Source: Mixophyes australis
Taxonomy: Eukaryota; Chordata; Amphibia; Anura; Limnodynastidae
Direction: 5' to 3'
Length of the DNA: 64,000 nt
NCBI GenBank assembly: GCA_036250195.1
Contig: JAVHZZ010000008.1
Location: 11,747,434 to 11,811,433, forward strand
Shown: one piece after another, positions 35,931 to 48,590 of the stretch
How the letters are laid out: each line of letters starts with the position of its first letter
How positions within the stretch are numbered: position 1 is the stretch's first letter
Position numbers and translations under genes: made by a program
The notes under the pieces: generated by a model
The model's database searches: none
Told to the model about the DNA's origin: nothing
What the model saw: only the letters and a program-made list of their open reading frames with translations

Positions 35931-38900
35931 TGTGTATGGTTTGTGCTGGAACCTCTGATGATTTCCAGGCTATCTCTGAGAGTCGAATCTAGATGAATCA
36001 CTGTGTATACTGTGTGCTGGATTCTCTGATGATTTCCAGGCTGTCTCTGAGAGTCGAGTCTAGATGTATCACTGTGTATACTGTGTGCTGGATTCTCTGA
36101 TGATTTCCAGGCTGTCTCTGAGAGTCGAGTCTAGATGAATCACTGTGTATACTGTGTGCTGGAACCTCTGATGATTTCCAGGCTGTCTCTGAGAGTCGAG
36201 TCTAGATGTATCACTGTGTATACTGTGTGCTGGAACCTCTGATGATTTCCAGGCTATCTCTGAGAGTCGAGTCTAGATGTATCACTGTGTATACTGTGTG
36301 CTGGAACCTCTGATGATTTCCAGGCTGTCTCTGAGAGTCGAGTCTAGATGTATCACTGTGTATACTGTGTGCTGGATTCTCTGATGATTTCCAGGCTATC
36401 TCTGAGAGTCGAGTCTAGATGTATCACTGTGTATACTGTGTGCTGGAACCTCTGATGATTTCCAGGCTGTCTCTGAGAGTCGAGTCTAGATGTATCACTG
36501 TGTATACTGTGTGCTGGATTCTCTGATGATTTCCAGGCTGTCTCTGAGAGTCGAGTCTAGATGTATCACTGTGTATACTGTGTGCTGGATTCTCTGATGA
36601 TTTCCAGGCTGTCTCTGAGAGTCGAGTCTAGATGTATCACTGTGTATACTGTGTGCTGGATTCTCTGATGATTTCCAGGCTGTCTCTGAGAGTCGAGTCT
36701 AGATGTATCACTGTGTATACTGTGTGCTGGAACCTCTGATGATTTCCAGGCTATCTCTGAGAGTCGAATCTAGATGAATCACTGTGTATACTGTGTGCTG
36801 GATTCTCTGATGATTTCCAGGCTGTCTCTGAGAGTCGAGTCTAGATGTATCACTGTGTATACTGTGTGCTGGAACCTCTGATGATTTCCAGGCTATCTCT
36901 GAGAGTCGAGTCTAGATGTATCACTGTGTATACTGTGTGCTGGAACCTCTGATGATTTCCAGGCTATCTCTGAGAGTCGAGTCTAGATGTATCACTGTGT
37001 ATACTGTGTGCTGGAACCTCTGATGATTTCCAGGCTATCTCTGAGAGTCGAGTCTAGATGTATCACTGTGTATACTGTGTGCTGGATTCTCTGATGATTT
37101 CCAGGCTGTCTCTGAGAGTCGAGTCTAGATGTATCACTGTGTATACTGTGTGCTGGATTCTCTGATGATTTCCAGGCTATCTCTGAGAGTCGAGTCTAGA
37201 TGTATCACTGTGTATACTGTGTGCTGGATTCTCTGATGATTTCCAGGCTGTCTCTGAGAGTCGAGTCTAGATGAATCACTGTGTATACTGTGTGTTGGAA
37301 CCTCTGATGATTTCCAGGCTGTCTCTGAGAGTCGAGTCTAGATGTATCACTGTGTATACTGTGTGCTGGAACCTCTGATGATTTCCAGGCTATCTCTGAG
37401 AGTCGAGTCTAGATGTATCACTGTGTATACTGTGTGTTGGAACCTCTGATGATTTCCAGGCTATCTCTGAGAGTCGCGTCTAGATGTATCACTGTGTATA
37501 CTGTGTGCTGGAACCTCTGATGATTTCCAGGCTATCTCTGAGAGTCGAGTCTAGATGTATCACTGTGTATACTGTGTGCTGGAACCTCTGATGATTTCCA
37601 GGCTGTCTCTGAGAGTCGCGTCTAGATGTATCACTGTGTATACTGTGTGCTGGAACCTCTGATGATTTCCAGGCTATCTCTGAGAGTCGAGTCTAGATGT
37701 ATCACTGTGTATACTGTGTGCTGGAACCTCTGATGATTTCCAGGCTGTCTCTGAGAGTCGAGTCTAGATGTATCACTGTGTATACTGTGTGCTGGAACCT
37801 CTGATGATTTCCAGGCTATCTCTGAGAGTCGAGTCTAGATGAATCACTGTGTATACTGTGTGCTGGATTCTCTGATGATTTCCAGGCTGTCTCTGAGAGT
37901 CGAGTCTAGATGTATCACTGTGTATACTGTGTGCTGGAACCTCTGATGATTTCCAGGCTATCTCTGAGAGTCGAGTCTAGATGTATCACTGTGTATACTG
38001 TGTGCTGGAACCTCTGATGATTTCCAGGCTGTCTCTGAGAGTCGAGTCTAGATGTATCACTGTGTATACTGTGTGCTGGAACCTCTGATGATTTCCAGGC
38101 TATCTCTGAGAGTCGAGTCTAGATGTATCACTGTGTATACTGTGTGCTGGATTCTCTGATGATTTCCAGGCTGTCTCTGAGAGTCGAGTCTAGATGTATC
38201 ACTGTGTATACTGTGTGCTGGAACCTCTGATGATTTCCAGGCTGTCTCTGAGAGTCGAGTCTAGATGTATCACTGTGTATACTGTGTGCTGGATTCTCTG
38301 ATGATTTCCAGGCTGTCTCTGAGAGTCGAGTCTAGATGAATCACTGTGTATACTGTGTGTTGGAACCTCTGATGATTTCCAGGCTGTCTCTGAGAGTCGA
38401 GTCTAGATGTATCACTGTGTATACTGTGTGCTGGAACCTCTGATGATTTCCAGGCTATCTCTGAGAGTCGAGTCTAGATGTATCACTGTGTATACTGTGT
38501 GCTGGAACCTCTGATGATTTCCAGGCTGTCTCTGAGAGTCGCGTCTAGATGTATCACTGTGTATACTGTGTGCTGGAACCTCTGATGATTTCCAGGCTAT
38601 CTCTGAGAGTCGAGTCTAGATGTATCACTGTGTATACTGTGTGCTGGAACCTCTGATGATTTCCAGGCTGTCTCTGAGAGTCGAGTCTAGATGTATCACT
38701 GTGTATACTGTGTGCTGGAACCTCTGATGATTTCCAGGCTATCTCTGAGAGTCGAATCTAGATGAATCACTGTGTATACTGTGTGCTGGATTCTCTGATG
38801 ATTTCCAGGCTGTCTCTGAGAGTCGAGTCTAGATGTATCACTGTGTATACTGTGTGCTGGAACCTCTGATGATTTCCAGGCTATCTCTGAGAGTCGAGTC

Positions 38901-41323
38901 TAGATGTATCACTGTGTATACTGTGTGCTGGAACCTCTGATGATTTCCAGGCTGTCTCTGAGAGTCGAGTCTAGATGTATCACTGTGTATACTGTGTGCT
39001 GGAACCTCTGATGATTTCCAGGCTATCTCTGAGAGTCGAGTCTAGATGTATCACTGTGTATACTGTGTGCTGGAACCTCTGATGATTTCCAGGCTATCTC
39101 TGAGAGTCGAGTCTAGATGTATCACTGTGTATACTGTGTGCTGGATTCTCTGATGATTTCCAGGCTGTCTCTGAGAGTCGAGTCTAGATGTATCACTGTG
39201 TATACTGTGTGCTGGATTCTCTGATGATTTCCAGGCTATCTCTGAGAGTCGAGTCTAGATGTATCACTGTGTATACTGTGTGCTGGATTCTCTGATGATT
39301 TCCAGGCTGTCTCTGAGAGTCGAGTCTAGATGTATCACTGTGTATACTGTGTGCTGGATTCTCTGATGATTTCCAGGCTGTCTCTGAGAGTCGAGTCTAG
39401 ATGAATCACTGTGTATACTGTGTGTTGGAACCTCTGATGATTTCCAGGCTGTCTCTGAGAGTCGCGTCTAGATGTATCACTGTGTATACTGTGTGCTGGA
39501 ACCTCTGATGATTTCCAGGCTGTCTCTGAGAGTCGCGTCTAGATGTATCACTGTGTATACTGTGTGCTGGAACCTCTGATGATTTCCAGGCTATCTCTGA
39601 GAGTCGAGTCTAGATGTATCACTGTGTATACTGTGTGCTGGAACCTCTGATGATTTCCAGGCTATCTCTGAGAGTCGAGTCTAGATGTATCACTGTGTAT
39701 ACTGTGTGCTGGATTCTCTGATGATTTCCAGGCTGTCTCTGAGAGTCGAGTCTAGATGAATCACTGTGTATACTGTGTGTTGGAACCTCTGATGATTTCC
39801 AGGCTGTCTCTGAGAGTCGCGTCTAGATGTATCACTGTGTATACTGTGTGCTGGAACCTCTGATGATTTCCAGGCTATCTCTGAGAGTCGAGTCTAGATG
39901 TATCACTGTGTATACTGTGTGCTGGAACCTCTGATGATTTCCAGGCTGTCTCTGAGAGTCGCGTCTAGATGTATCACTGTGTATACTGTGTGCTGGAACC
40001 TCTGATGATTTCCAGGCTATCTCTGAGAGTCGAGTCTAGATGTATCACTGTGTATACTGTGTGCTGGAACCTCTGATGATTTCCAGGCTGTCTCTGAGAG
40101 TCGAGTCTAGATGTATCACTGTGTATACTGTGTGCTGGAACCTCTGATGATTTCCAGGCTATCTCTGAGAGTCGAATCTAGATGAATCACTGTGTATACT
40201 GTGTGCTGGATTCTCTGATGATTTCCAGGCTGTCTCTGAGAGTCGAGTCTAGATGTATCACTGTGTATACTGTGTGCTGGAACCTCTGATGATTTCCAGG
40301 CTATCTCTGAGAGTCGAGTCTAGATGTATCACTGTGTATACTGTGTGCTGGAACCTCTGATGATTTCCAGGCTGTCTCTGAGAGTCGAGTCTAGATGTAT
40401 CACTGTGTATACTGTGTGCTGGATTCTCTGATGATTTCCAGGCTGTCTCTGAGAGTCGAGTCTAGATGTATCACTGTGTATACTGTGTGCTGGATTCTCT
40501 GATGATTTCCAGGCTATCTCTGAGAGTCGAGTCTAGATGTATCACTGTGTATACTGTGTGCTGGATTCTCTGATGATTTCCAGGCTGTCTCTGAGAGTCG
40601 AGTCTAGATGAATCACTGTGTATACTGTGTGCTGGAACCTCTGATGATTTCCAGGCTGTCTCTGAGAGTCGAGTCTAGATGAATCACTGTGTATACTGTG
40701 TGTTGGAACCTCTGATGATTTCCAGGCTATCTCTGAGAGTCGAGTCTAGATGAATCACTGTGTATACTGTGTGTTGGAACCTCTGATGATTTCCAGGCTG
40801 TCTCTGAGAGTCGAGTCTAGATGAATCACTGTGTATACTGTGTGTTGGAACCTCTGATGATTTCCAGGCTGTCTCTGAGAGTCGCGTCTAGATGTATCAC
40901 TGTGTATACTGTGTGCTGGAACCTCTGATGATTTCCAGGCTATCTCTGAGAGTCGAGTCTAGATGTATCACTGTGTATACTGTGTGCTGGAACCTCTGAT
41001 GATTTCCAGGCTGTCTCTGAGAGTCGCGTCTAGATGTATCACTGTGTATACTGTGTGCTGGAACCTCTGATGATTTCCAGGCTATCTCTGAGAGTCGAGT
41101 CTAGATGTATCACTGTGTATACTGTGTGCTGGAACCTCTGATGATTTCCAGGCTATCTCTGAGAGTCGAGTCTAGATGTATCACTGTGTATACTGTGTGC
41201 TGGAACCTCTGATGATTTCCAGGCTGTCTCTGAGAGTCGCGTCTAGATGTATCACTGTGTATACTGTGTGCTGGAACCTCTGATGATTTCCAGGCTATCT
41301 CTGAGAGTCGAGTCTAGATGTAT
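35921..41323. repeat. 71-bp satellite array, 76 units
   Basis: Unit 1 starts at 35921 and the 76th ends at 41316, followed by 7 bases of a further unit. 76 x 71 is 5396, so there is no net indel, and phase holds at every point checked. Units carry few alternatives: gatgAatc/gatgTatc, gtgtgCtgg/gtgtgTtgg, ggAAcctc/ggATtctc, ggctAtctc/ggctGtctc, and gtcgAgtc/gtcgCgtc/gtcgAAtc. Unit 1 also differs at 'tatggtttg'. All forward frames contain stops. No known satellite was recognised. Confidence 0.97.
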
Positions 41324-43344
41324 GAGCGCTCTCAGACCAAAGCCGACACCATCCGCAGTCTAGATTTAGAAGGCCATTATGCCACATATTGAAAACAGTC
41401 AGCAGTTTAGAAAGTATTTAAAGTGCTCCAGTCAACTACACTCAGCGGAGACTATAAGTTTATGGGCTGAACCAATAGTGAATTAAGCCTATCCTAGGGA
41501 ATTGATTGGCTGCAATCACATAATTATTATTTCAGCCAGCAACATGTCTGTCTTCATTGGGTGTACAGGAAGCGTGAAAGACCAGAGGATATCAACAATA
41601 GGTTTAAGTGGTTAATGTTGATGAGTGGTGGCTGCTATAAGCTAACAGTGTGGGCACCAAGACCGTGGCCCCCACTGTTCTACTACTCTGTGTGACATTT
41701 CTTCCTAGGTAGAGGCAGTACCAGTAGGACTACTTTTAGGACACACATAGTGCATGAGGCACAATGTTAAACGTCCTTTAGCTGAAAGATGAGGGTCCTC
41801 TTTAATAACTGTGACATTTTTGCTGCCCCCTCCTTATTTCCTAGCAGTCCCGTGTATAATCACCCAGGCCAACTATTGCAAAACCAGACACCAGTTGCGT
41901 ATCAGCACTAAGGAAACTTGCCGTAAAAGCAATCTATAATGCCTCCTAATCTCCTGGTGTCCCATCTTGTTTCTGGATCCCATATTTGGTGAGCAGGCAT
42001 GGGGCATCTCTCAATGCTAAATGCATACCTATATTTCTGTTGTGGTATTTGGGTGTCGTCAAAGAGGACAGATATTTTGGGTCAATACTACTGTCTAGTC
42101 TTTTCGTCTGCTAGGTTTTCTAGTATGAATTTTGTTTCACAGTACTGGTGGGACACCTTGGGGTGGAGTATTTGAAATTAAGTGTAGGTTTTTAGTCCTT
42201 CCCAGTCTGCAACAAACTTGTAGAAATCCAGTCCTGAGTTTCATCAAAGATCTCATTGAAGTTTGAATAAAGTTATAACGTTTCTAACAGTGCTTGTAAG
42301 CATTTTCAGTAGTTGAAGGAATGTGCTGTTATCTATCGAGCGGTCGGCCACCAAGAGACCATCTGTGCAGAGGAGTAAATAGGGGTGACCAGAACTCATA
42401 CCATTACTAACGAAGTAAACTCTGGCCCTCCCGTCATCTCCTTTTACTCTCCAATATGCCATTAATCCGGAATTGCCTGCCTTAGCTGTGGATCATTAAT
42501 TAAAACCCCCTTAGTCACTATTTGTCTTCCTAATAAAAGTACACTGCATGCCCTCCTGTACCAAAGGTGTACCAACCAAGTCAATAGTGGATCATTTGTC
42601 TGCTGTCGGAACCGTTTGGCTAAATCAGCCAAGGGATGCATGAAGATTGTGATGTCAAAGATCATATATCCAGCTTGTTTACCCGCGTCCTCTTCTCAGT
42701 GTTTTCATTAGAACCGCGAGCGATCAATACTTTAGAGTGACACATTTTAGCACTTTTTTTTTCTGACAATGGCTGCAGATTCCTTTTTTTTTATTGAATT
42801 AGACTTTGTTGCTCACCTAAGTGAAAAGTGCTCCATCTATAGCTGTCGCCTAGCAAAGGTCTGGTGTACGGAAATAACTTAGAGTGCATTTGTACTTTCA
42901 GTGTTTGCCATTTGCATTCCTCTAATATTTCACTCTCTTTTCCCCACCTCGACTGGGAATTACAAACATTTTCTATTTGTCAACATCGATAAATGTACAG
43001 ATTTTGCCAATGCTATGCGTAATTAATGACATTTTCATTTATTTATTTAAGTTTTCCCTTTGCTGTGAACTAATTAAAATCAGACTCAACAACATGATAA
43101 AAAGCTGCAGTTATCGATTCAGTCCAGCCATGAAGCAGTTGCATTTCGTTTTCACTATATTTAATTTATAACACTGTAATTAAATTGACACTAAAGGTCT
43201 CAGTAAGCTCCTTATATATTTAAATCTACGCATAGATGTAAAATAATAAAAATTTAACTCAAATAGTTCTGGCCTCAGCATATGCAGCTAAAAGAGAATA
43301 TTTGGGATTTTGTTGGAGAGTACAATCAATAAAACGTTTTTGAT
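41324..43344. other. Non-coding, no feature recognised
   Basis: Flank of the satellite. Minus-strand frames at 42253-42462 and 42462-42665 are adjacent and look mildly protein-like, but no domain was recognised. Confidence 0.35.
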
Positions 43345-43349
43345 ACATA

Positions 43350-44067
43350 TGTTATGGCTAATAGAATTATAGAACAGTCGGTGAGAGGTCTTCACCTATA
43401 GCAGCTGCCTTTCCCGTCAAGCTAGTTGCACTCACAGGTACTTAGATGCCCCCAGGTCTTAACACTGGCGTAGTAGAAGTTTATATGCAGTACCGCAGAG
43501 CAGAGATAGAAGGCAGTAACCGGAAACCGGGAACATAGTCTGGAACAGTCCAAGGTTCAGGGGTCAGTAGCAAGCAGGTTTATCAGGGACAAGCCAAAGG
43601 TCAGGACTGGTAGCAGGCAAGGAGAAACCAAATAACTAAGCCAAAGGTCAGGGACAATCCGAGTTCAAGCAGGGTCCAGAAACAAGCAAAGGGTCACATC
43701 AGAGATCAGTCAGAATTCGGACAGAGGATCCACAGGAAAGTTAGAGCAGGTCAGCTAGTGTGAAACACAGACGATACAGCCGCCAGGGAGGATAAGCCGT
43801 TAAATAGTAGAAATGTCCAATCAGAACACAAAGCAACAGCCTACATAGTCAGCCACAGGAGGTTGAATAATTAAACAGAAGGCCCTGCGCAACAACCGGC
43901 TGTCAGGTCTTATGCTGGTAGGCAGCGGTGAGCAGAAAGAAGTTCCGGCTGCTGCCTGGACGACGGCCAGGAAATGGGGGCAGAAGTGGCATCCCAGCTG
44001 TCAGGGCAACAGCCGGAACGCGGCCACAAGGTAAACAGACGAGCCGAGGTGGTGGTGGCTCGTAGCA
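43350..44067 (-). mobile_element. Solo LTR (718 bp) with 5-bp TSD
   Basis: It begins TGTTATGG and ends GTAGCA, flanked by an exact 5-bp duplication, ACATA, at 43345-43349 and 44068-44072. On the minus strand a CCAAT-box-like 'ctgattgg' precedes 'tatttaa' by about 15 bp. Related in sequence and orientation to 45923-46920, sharing 'ctcacaggtact' and 'agatgcccccagg' and the 'ggcag...aagc(c/t)gt' block. Likely Gypsy-type; no coding part. Confidence 0.78.
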
Positions 44068-44072
44068 ACATA

Positions 44073-44559
44073 CACAGATCTTAGGGTATTGTGATAAGAT
44101 AGGGATGACAAGATCATGGAAATAGGGGTTTACCCTTTCTGCGGTGGAATCACACTGCAGAGAGCTTGCAAGTGAGATGATGACTCAGGGAGGTCCATGG
44201 GCAGCCCCAGGTGAGATTGAGAGAAGGGTTTACAAATACCCATACACAAGGCAGAGGGTGTCTTTAGGACAGTACTGACTATAAGTTATTACACCTGTCA
44301 GACTGGCCAAGGCCGTGCTGGTGTGGACATCGAAGTTTCCATGGACTGTGCTGTCTTTGTGGACCTGCAAAAAGCAGGAGGTCATTGAGCTCAGTCCCTA
44401 TTTCATGGGGGTATTAGATTAAAGAGCATGGATCAGCATTGAAGGTACTGAGACAAAAACACTGATGATGTATATGAGTGTTTAATTTGCAGTGTGGTGG
44501 ACCCTCTGGTATTGTTGCATATTTGCTATTATTTTGCGTGGTGTGTGTTTTATATATAG
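44073..44559. other. Non-coding
   Basis: Between the LTR and the LINE tail. No repeat or gene recognised. Confidence 0.3.
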
Positions 44560-45128
44560 AATATCAGGGTGCATCTTTCATTCAAATTACTCACCTTTAC
44601 CTAAAGAGCCCTCAGCAACACTACTCCTGCATACATCTCAAATCTCATAATAAAATACTCTTCCTCCCGTCCTCTTAGATTTACCTTTGACCTGCGCCTT
44701 GTCTCATCTCTGGTAACCACCTCTTACTGCCGCCTACAAGACTTCTCCCGTGCTGCTCCCCATTTATGGAATTCCCAACCACGCCCAATCAGACTTTCCC
44801 ACAGCCTTCAAATCTTTGGATGCTCTCTGAAAATCCATCTCCTTTTTCGAGGTGACCTTATCCTCGATAACACTATTCACACTAATGCACCTTCACAACT
44901 GTCCCAATTTCCAGTCTGAGCCACACTTGCTCCTCTTGTTTCACCTGTGCCCTCTTCCACTTAGAATGTAAGCTCTCTAATGACCAGTGTCCTCCATACC
45001 CTTTGTTTTCATGACTGTGTTTATTTTGTCTGCCTTGTATGTCCCTGTTTTATATATGTCCTGTTTTCCTACTACTGTATGGCGCTGTGGTGCCTGACAA
45101 TTCTACGATAATAATAATAATAATAATA
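44560..45128 (+). pseudogene. L2-type LINE 3' end, best copy
   Basis: One frame stays open for about 80 codons from about 44597: RALSNTTPAYISNLI, SRPLRFTFDLRLVSSL, RLQDFSRAAPHLWNSQP, SLQIFGCSLKIHLF. This is the reverse transcriptase C-terminal module of L2-like LINEs (usually RAAPxLWNSLP). The 3' UTR matches 32222-32630 and ends in (AAT)n at 45108-45129. 5'-truncated; no endonuclease or catalytic RT domain. Confidence 0.78.
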
Positions 45129-45240
45129 ACTAAGGGTCAAATAGGGTTTGAGGTTACCATAGGTTAAAAAGATGGGCAGACTAGATGGGCCAAGTGGTTC
45201 TTATCTGCTGTCAAATTCTGTTCCTATTTGTCTGTGTGTC
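45129..45240 (+). repeat. CR1-like LINE 3' tail fragment
   Basis: 'gatgggcagactagatgggc', 'aagtggttcttatctgctg' and 'caaattctg' match a LINE tail I know to be very common in frogs. It directly follows the (AAT)n tail of the L2 copy. Confidence 0.55.
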
Positions 45241-45922
45241 ATACTGTTTGTACCCAAACTACAGGTCACTGGAAGACTGATGAATCTATCACCATGGGTT
45301 GCATGAGACATTGTATCCTGTGCAATTTAGTTGTAGACAAAAATGGACCAACATTCGCACATGTGTAGGATTAAAACAAAGGAATGGCCTGAAAATAATC
45401 TGATAAATCAATGACAACATATGCAAATTTATTGGCAAGACTGCGCTGAATAAGGCCCAATAGGATGATCCAAACAGAATGACTGGATCTATGTTGCTAA
45501 GTTAGCCAAGGATCTGGTTATTCTACAACTGATTGAAGAATTCAGTATATCCACAATAATGCATTTGATTCTGTACTTCATCGTCATCATCATTCATTTT
45601 TCAGGACAAGATGTTGTAGTGATCGTCAAGCTGTAGAGACTGTGCATATTCGGAAACATTTGTCTAGCAACATCTATGATATAATTATACAGAGACTTCT
45701 AATCTTCTAATGCAGCGTTTCCTAAGAGCAGGGATGCACATTAATATAATAACATAAACAGTGGTAATAATACTACTACTACTACTACTACTAATAATAA
45801 TAATAATTTGTAACAGAAGAAATAAAGTCCAATATCAAGCTATAGATAATGTTGACACGAGCAGAACTTTAGGAGGAAAAGTCCAAATCAATTCTAACAG
45901 TTCTCACTGACCCAGGATAAAT
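45241..45922. other. Non-coding, with (ACT)n(AAT)n at 45773-45805
   Basis: No gene or larger repeat was recognised besides the trinucleotide tract. Confidence 0.4.
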
Positions 45923-46920
45923 TGTTAGAACAAGATGTATCGAGAGCTCCTCACCTATGGTAAGGCTCCGTTCCCACAGAAAGTGATATTCTCGCAGGTA
46001 CTCAGATGCCCCCAGGACGTGAGCTCAGAGAAGTAAGAATTTATTGTGGACACCAGATAATGAAGATGAATGGAGACTGGGGGTGACTGGCGGACTTGAG
46101 TAGGGACACCAGGTGGGTGACAAAAGGATAACTGCAGAAAGCGATATTCTCACAGGTACTCAGATGCCCCCAGGACGTGAGCTCAGAGAAGTAAGAATTC
46201 ATTGTGGACACCAGATAATGAAGATGAATGAAGACTGGTGGTGACTGGAGGACTTGAGTAGGGACACCAGGTGGGTGACAAAAGGATAACTACAGAAAGC
46301 GATATTCTCACAGGTACTCAGATGCCCCCTGGACGTGAGCTCAGAGAAGTAAAGATTTATTGTGGATGTCAGATAATGAAGATGAATGAAGACTGGTGGT
46401 GACTGGCGGACTTGAGTAGGAACACCATGCGGTTGACTAAATGATAACCGTGGAGGATGCAATGGTCAAGGCAGGCAGCAAACAGGGACAGCCGGAGACA
46501 AGTCAAAAAGATCAGGGCCGGCAGCGAGCAGGAGAGGTCCAGTAAACAATTCCAAAGGGTCAAGATGAGCAGCAGACAGAGAATATCCAGGGACAGGCCA
46601 GGTCAGGCAACAGGTAATCAGCATATACTGTAAACACTGCAGGCTTAGTGCAGGAACAAACACTATACCGGCAGGGAGGCTAAGCTGTCCCTGCTATTTA
46701 TAGTACTGAAGACCAATCACAGGCTCCTATAGAAACAAAAACGTAAGGGTAGAAGGAGCGGGTGACATGTCTGAGAGAGTGGAGAAGCCGCGTCCCAGCT
46801 GACTGGTAACAAACTGGGACACAGCAGAGCGGCAGCCAATAAGAAAGCATCCCAGCTACCTAGTAAAAACCAGGATGGAAGAATCATAGCAAGCTGTTGT
46901 GAGTGTGGCGGCTTGTAACA
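45923..46920 (-). mobile_element. LTR related to 43350-44067 (about 998 bp)
   Basis: It runs from TGTTAGAAC to CTTGTAACA. On the minus strand it starts TGTTACAAGCCGCC, has ATTGG about 15 bp before TATAAATA (about 46690-46720), and an AATAAA downstream. No target duplication was recognised, so it may be a remnant of a longer element; 'gatgggggaccaaatg' follows. It is longer than its relative because of the internal 158-bp tandem. Confidence 0.65.
45978..46450. repeat. 158-bp tandem triplication inside the LTR
   Basis: 'ggtactcagatgcccc' recurs at 45997, 46155 and 46313, exactly 158 bp apart. Each unit carries the poly(A)-signal region (minus-strand AATAAA); it is intact in units 1 and 3 and altered in unit 2 ('attcattg'). 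Confidence 0.92.
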
Positions 46921-47917
46921 CCAATTAAGATGGGGGACCAAATGTTATGGAAAGAAAGATTTAGAGAGGACTTTTTAATATAATTTCTGTTGTATAATAA
47001 CGTAATTTCTCTTTAGGCTAAATATAACTATGTAAAATGTTCCGCAGGACATTTCTGCAGACAAACAGTGAATATTTGCAATCAGGGGCAGGGGGCGCCT
47101 CTAAGTATGTAGATAGACATGTACATGTCTGTGTCACAGCTATATCCACCTGAACTATAACAATTGTCATTTTAAAGGAAATAGAGAATAAAACATTAAA
47201 CTTTTCAGCGATGGCTACGGATTCTATATGTGCCCGGCAGTGAATTCAACGCTGTGTCCTGCCTCCCAGATTAGCAGACAGAGTGGAAGGTTAGGTCTTG
47301 TGTATGTTACTGACAAGTTGTAAAAGATAAGAATCTGTTGGTCTCCATAGAGATGAATAATGCAGCGCAGCTACTATGCTGTAGATTTTAATTTAATTAA
47401 AAAAACACATTGTGAGACGTATAAAAACTTGCCAATTATCTGGTTGAAGAATACAGTTTACTAGTATTACAATGCCAGGTTCTGAGTAAAACAATATAGT
47501 TTGAATTTCAAAGTTTCTGCAAAGATTCTAAGACAATATATCCAACTTCAGCACTAGAAGGTCATTGAGGATTCATTAGCTGTTCAATAGGGAGACGGGC
47601 ACTGGGATGTCGATGCAGCAGTGGGTACAAAGTACCTGGGGGCATATAGGCCCCTCCCCTCCTCTCTCAGGCCGTCGCCCTCAGCTCTACAGACTGGGAA
47701 TGTGCCGCTTGGCTGTGACATTATAGTCATGCGACATACTCCCAGCATAACACTGACAGGCAGGAGCAGCAGTTTCACATGTAAGAGAGTGCAGGCTGCT
47801 TCTCCTTTATGACAGTGGCTGTGTGGGGAGACTGTGGGGGCATTAAAATCATCACATGAGTGATAGTATGTCTAAAATCAGTAGCCCCAGGATGTCAATA
47901 TTGTACTACCGATAAGT
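46921..47917. other. Non-coding
   Basis: No repeat family or gene recognised. Open frames around 47584-47812 are short and overlap on both strands. Confidence 0.35.
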
Positions 47918-48272
47918 CATCATCATCATCACCATTTATTTATATAGCGCCACTGATTCCGCAGCGCTGTACAGAGAACTCATTCACATCAGTCCCTGCC
48001 CCATTGGAGCTTACAGTCTAAATTCCCTAACATACACACACAGACAGAGAGAGAGAGAGAGAGAGACTAGGTTTAATTTTGATAGCAGCCAATTGACCTA
48101 CTAGTATGGTTTTTTTTGGAGTGTGGGAGGAAACTGGAGCACCTGGAGGAAACCCACGCAAACACGGGGAGAACATACAAACTCCACATAGATAAGGCCA
48201 TGGTCGGGAATTGAACTCATGACCGCAGTGCTGTGAGGCAGCAGTGCTAACCACTACGCCACCATGCTGCCC
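47918..48272 (-). mobile_element. tRNA-like SINE, full-length, reverse strand
   Basis: Read on the minus strand it runs from 'gggcagcatggtggcgtagt' through box B-like 'gagttcaattcc' to 'ggcgctatataaataaatgg' and a (GAT)n tail. A (GA)n tract lies inside at 48043-48066. Most complete copy in the window. Confidence 0.85.
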
Positions 48273-48349
48273 AGCATTCTCATTACTTGTCTCACAAGCA
48301 GCGTTGTCCATATCTATAGTCACAGCTGCTTGCTGTCCTGTGACATAGC

Positions 48350-48590
48350 ACATACTTGCCTATTCTCCTGAAATGTCCGGGAGACTGCCGAATTCCAGGT
48401 ATGTCTCCTGTACTCCTGGTAGACCAGGCAAGTCTTCCGTATCCTATCCCCGACGGGCCTCATTGACGAATTGCATCATCTTGGCCTGACTCCCGGCGTC
48501 AAAATGATGATTTTTCACACCCTCACCACACCCCTACCAGGGATCTCCCGGAGGGGGGGTCCCTCTACAGTAGGCACGTATGACATAGCA
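48350..48590. repeat. 'catacttgcc' MITE family, diverged copy
   Basis: It begins 'catacttgcctattctcc' with 'gtccgggagactgcc' and ends near 'gggatctcccgg' and 'gtaggcacgtatg'. Same family as 13743-14032. Confidence 0.55.

Noticed and set aside
35921..41323. Hammerhead or C/D-box reading of the satellite unit ('ctgatga' and 'ctctgag')
   Set aside because: No GAAAC after a stem II, and box C lacks the preceding purine; only chance resemblance.
35090..41323. CRISPR array
   Set aside because: Units are contiguous with no unique spacers; this is vertebrate satellite DNA.
42253..42665. Two adjacent minus-strand frames as one broken gene
   Set aside because: No recognisable motif and no support from composition.
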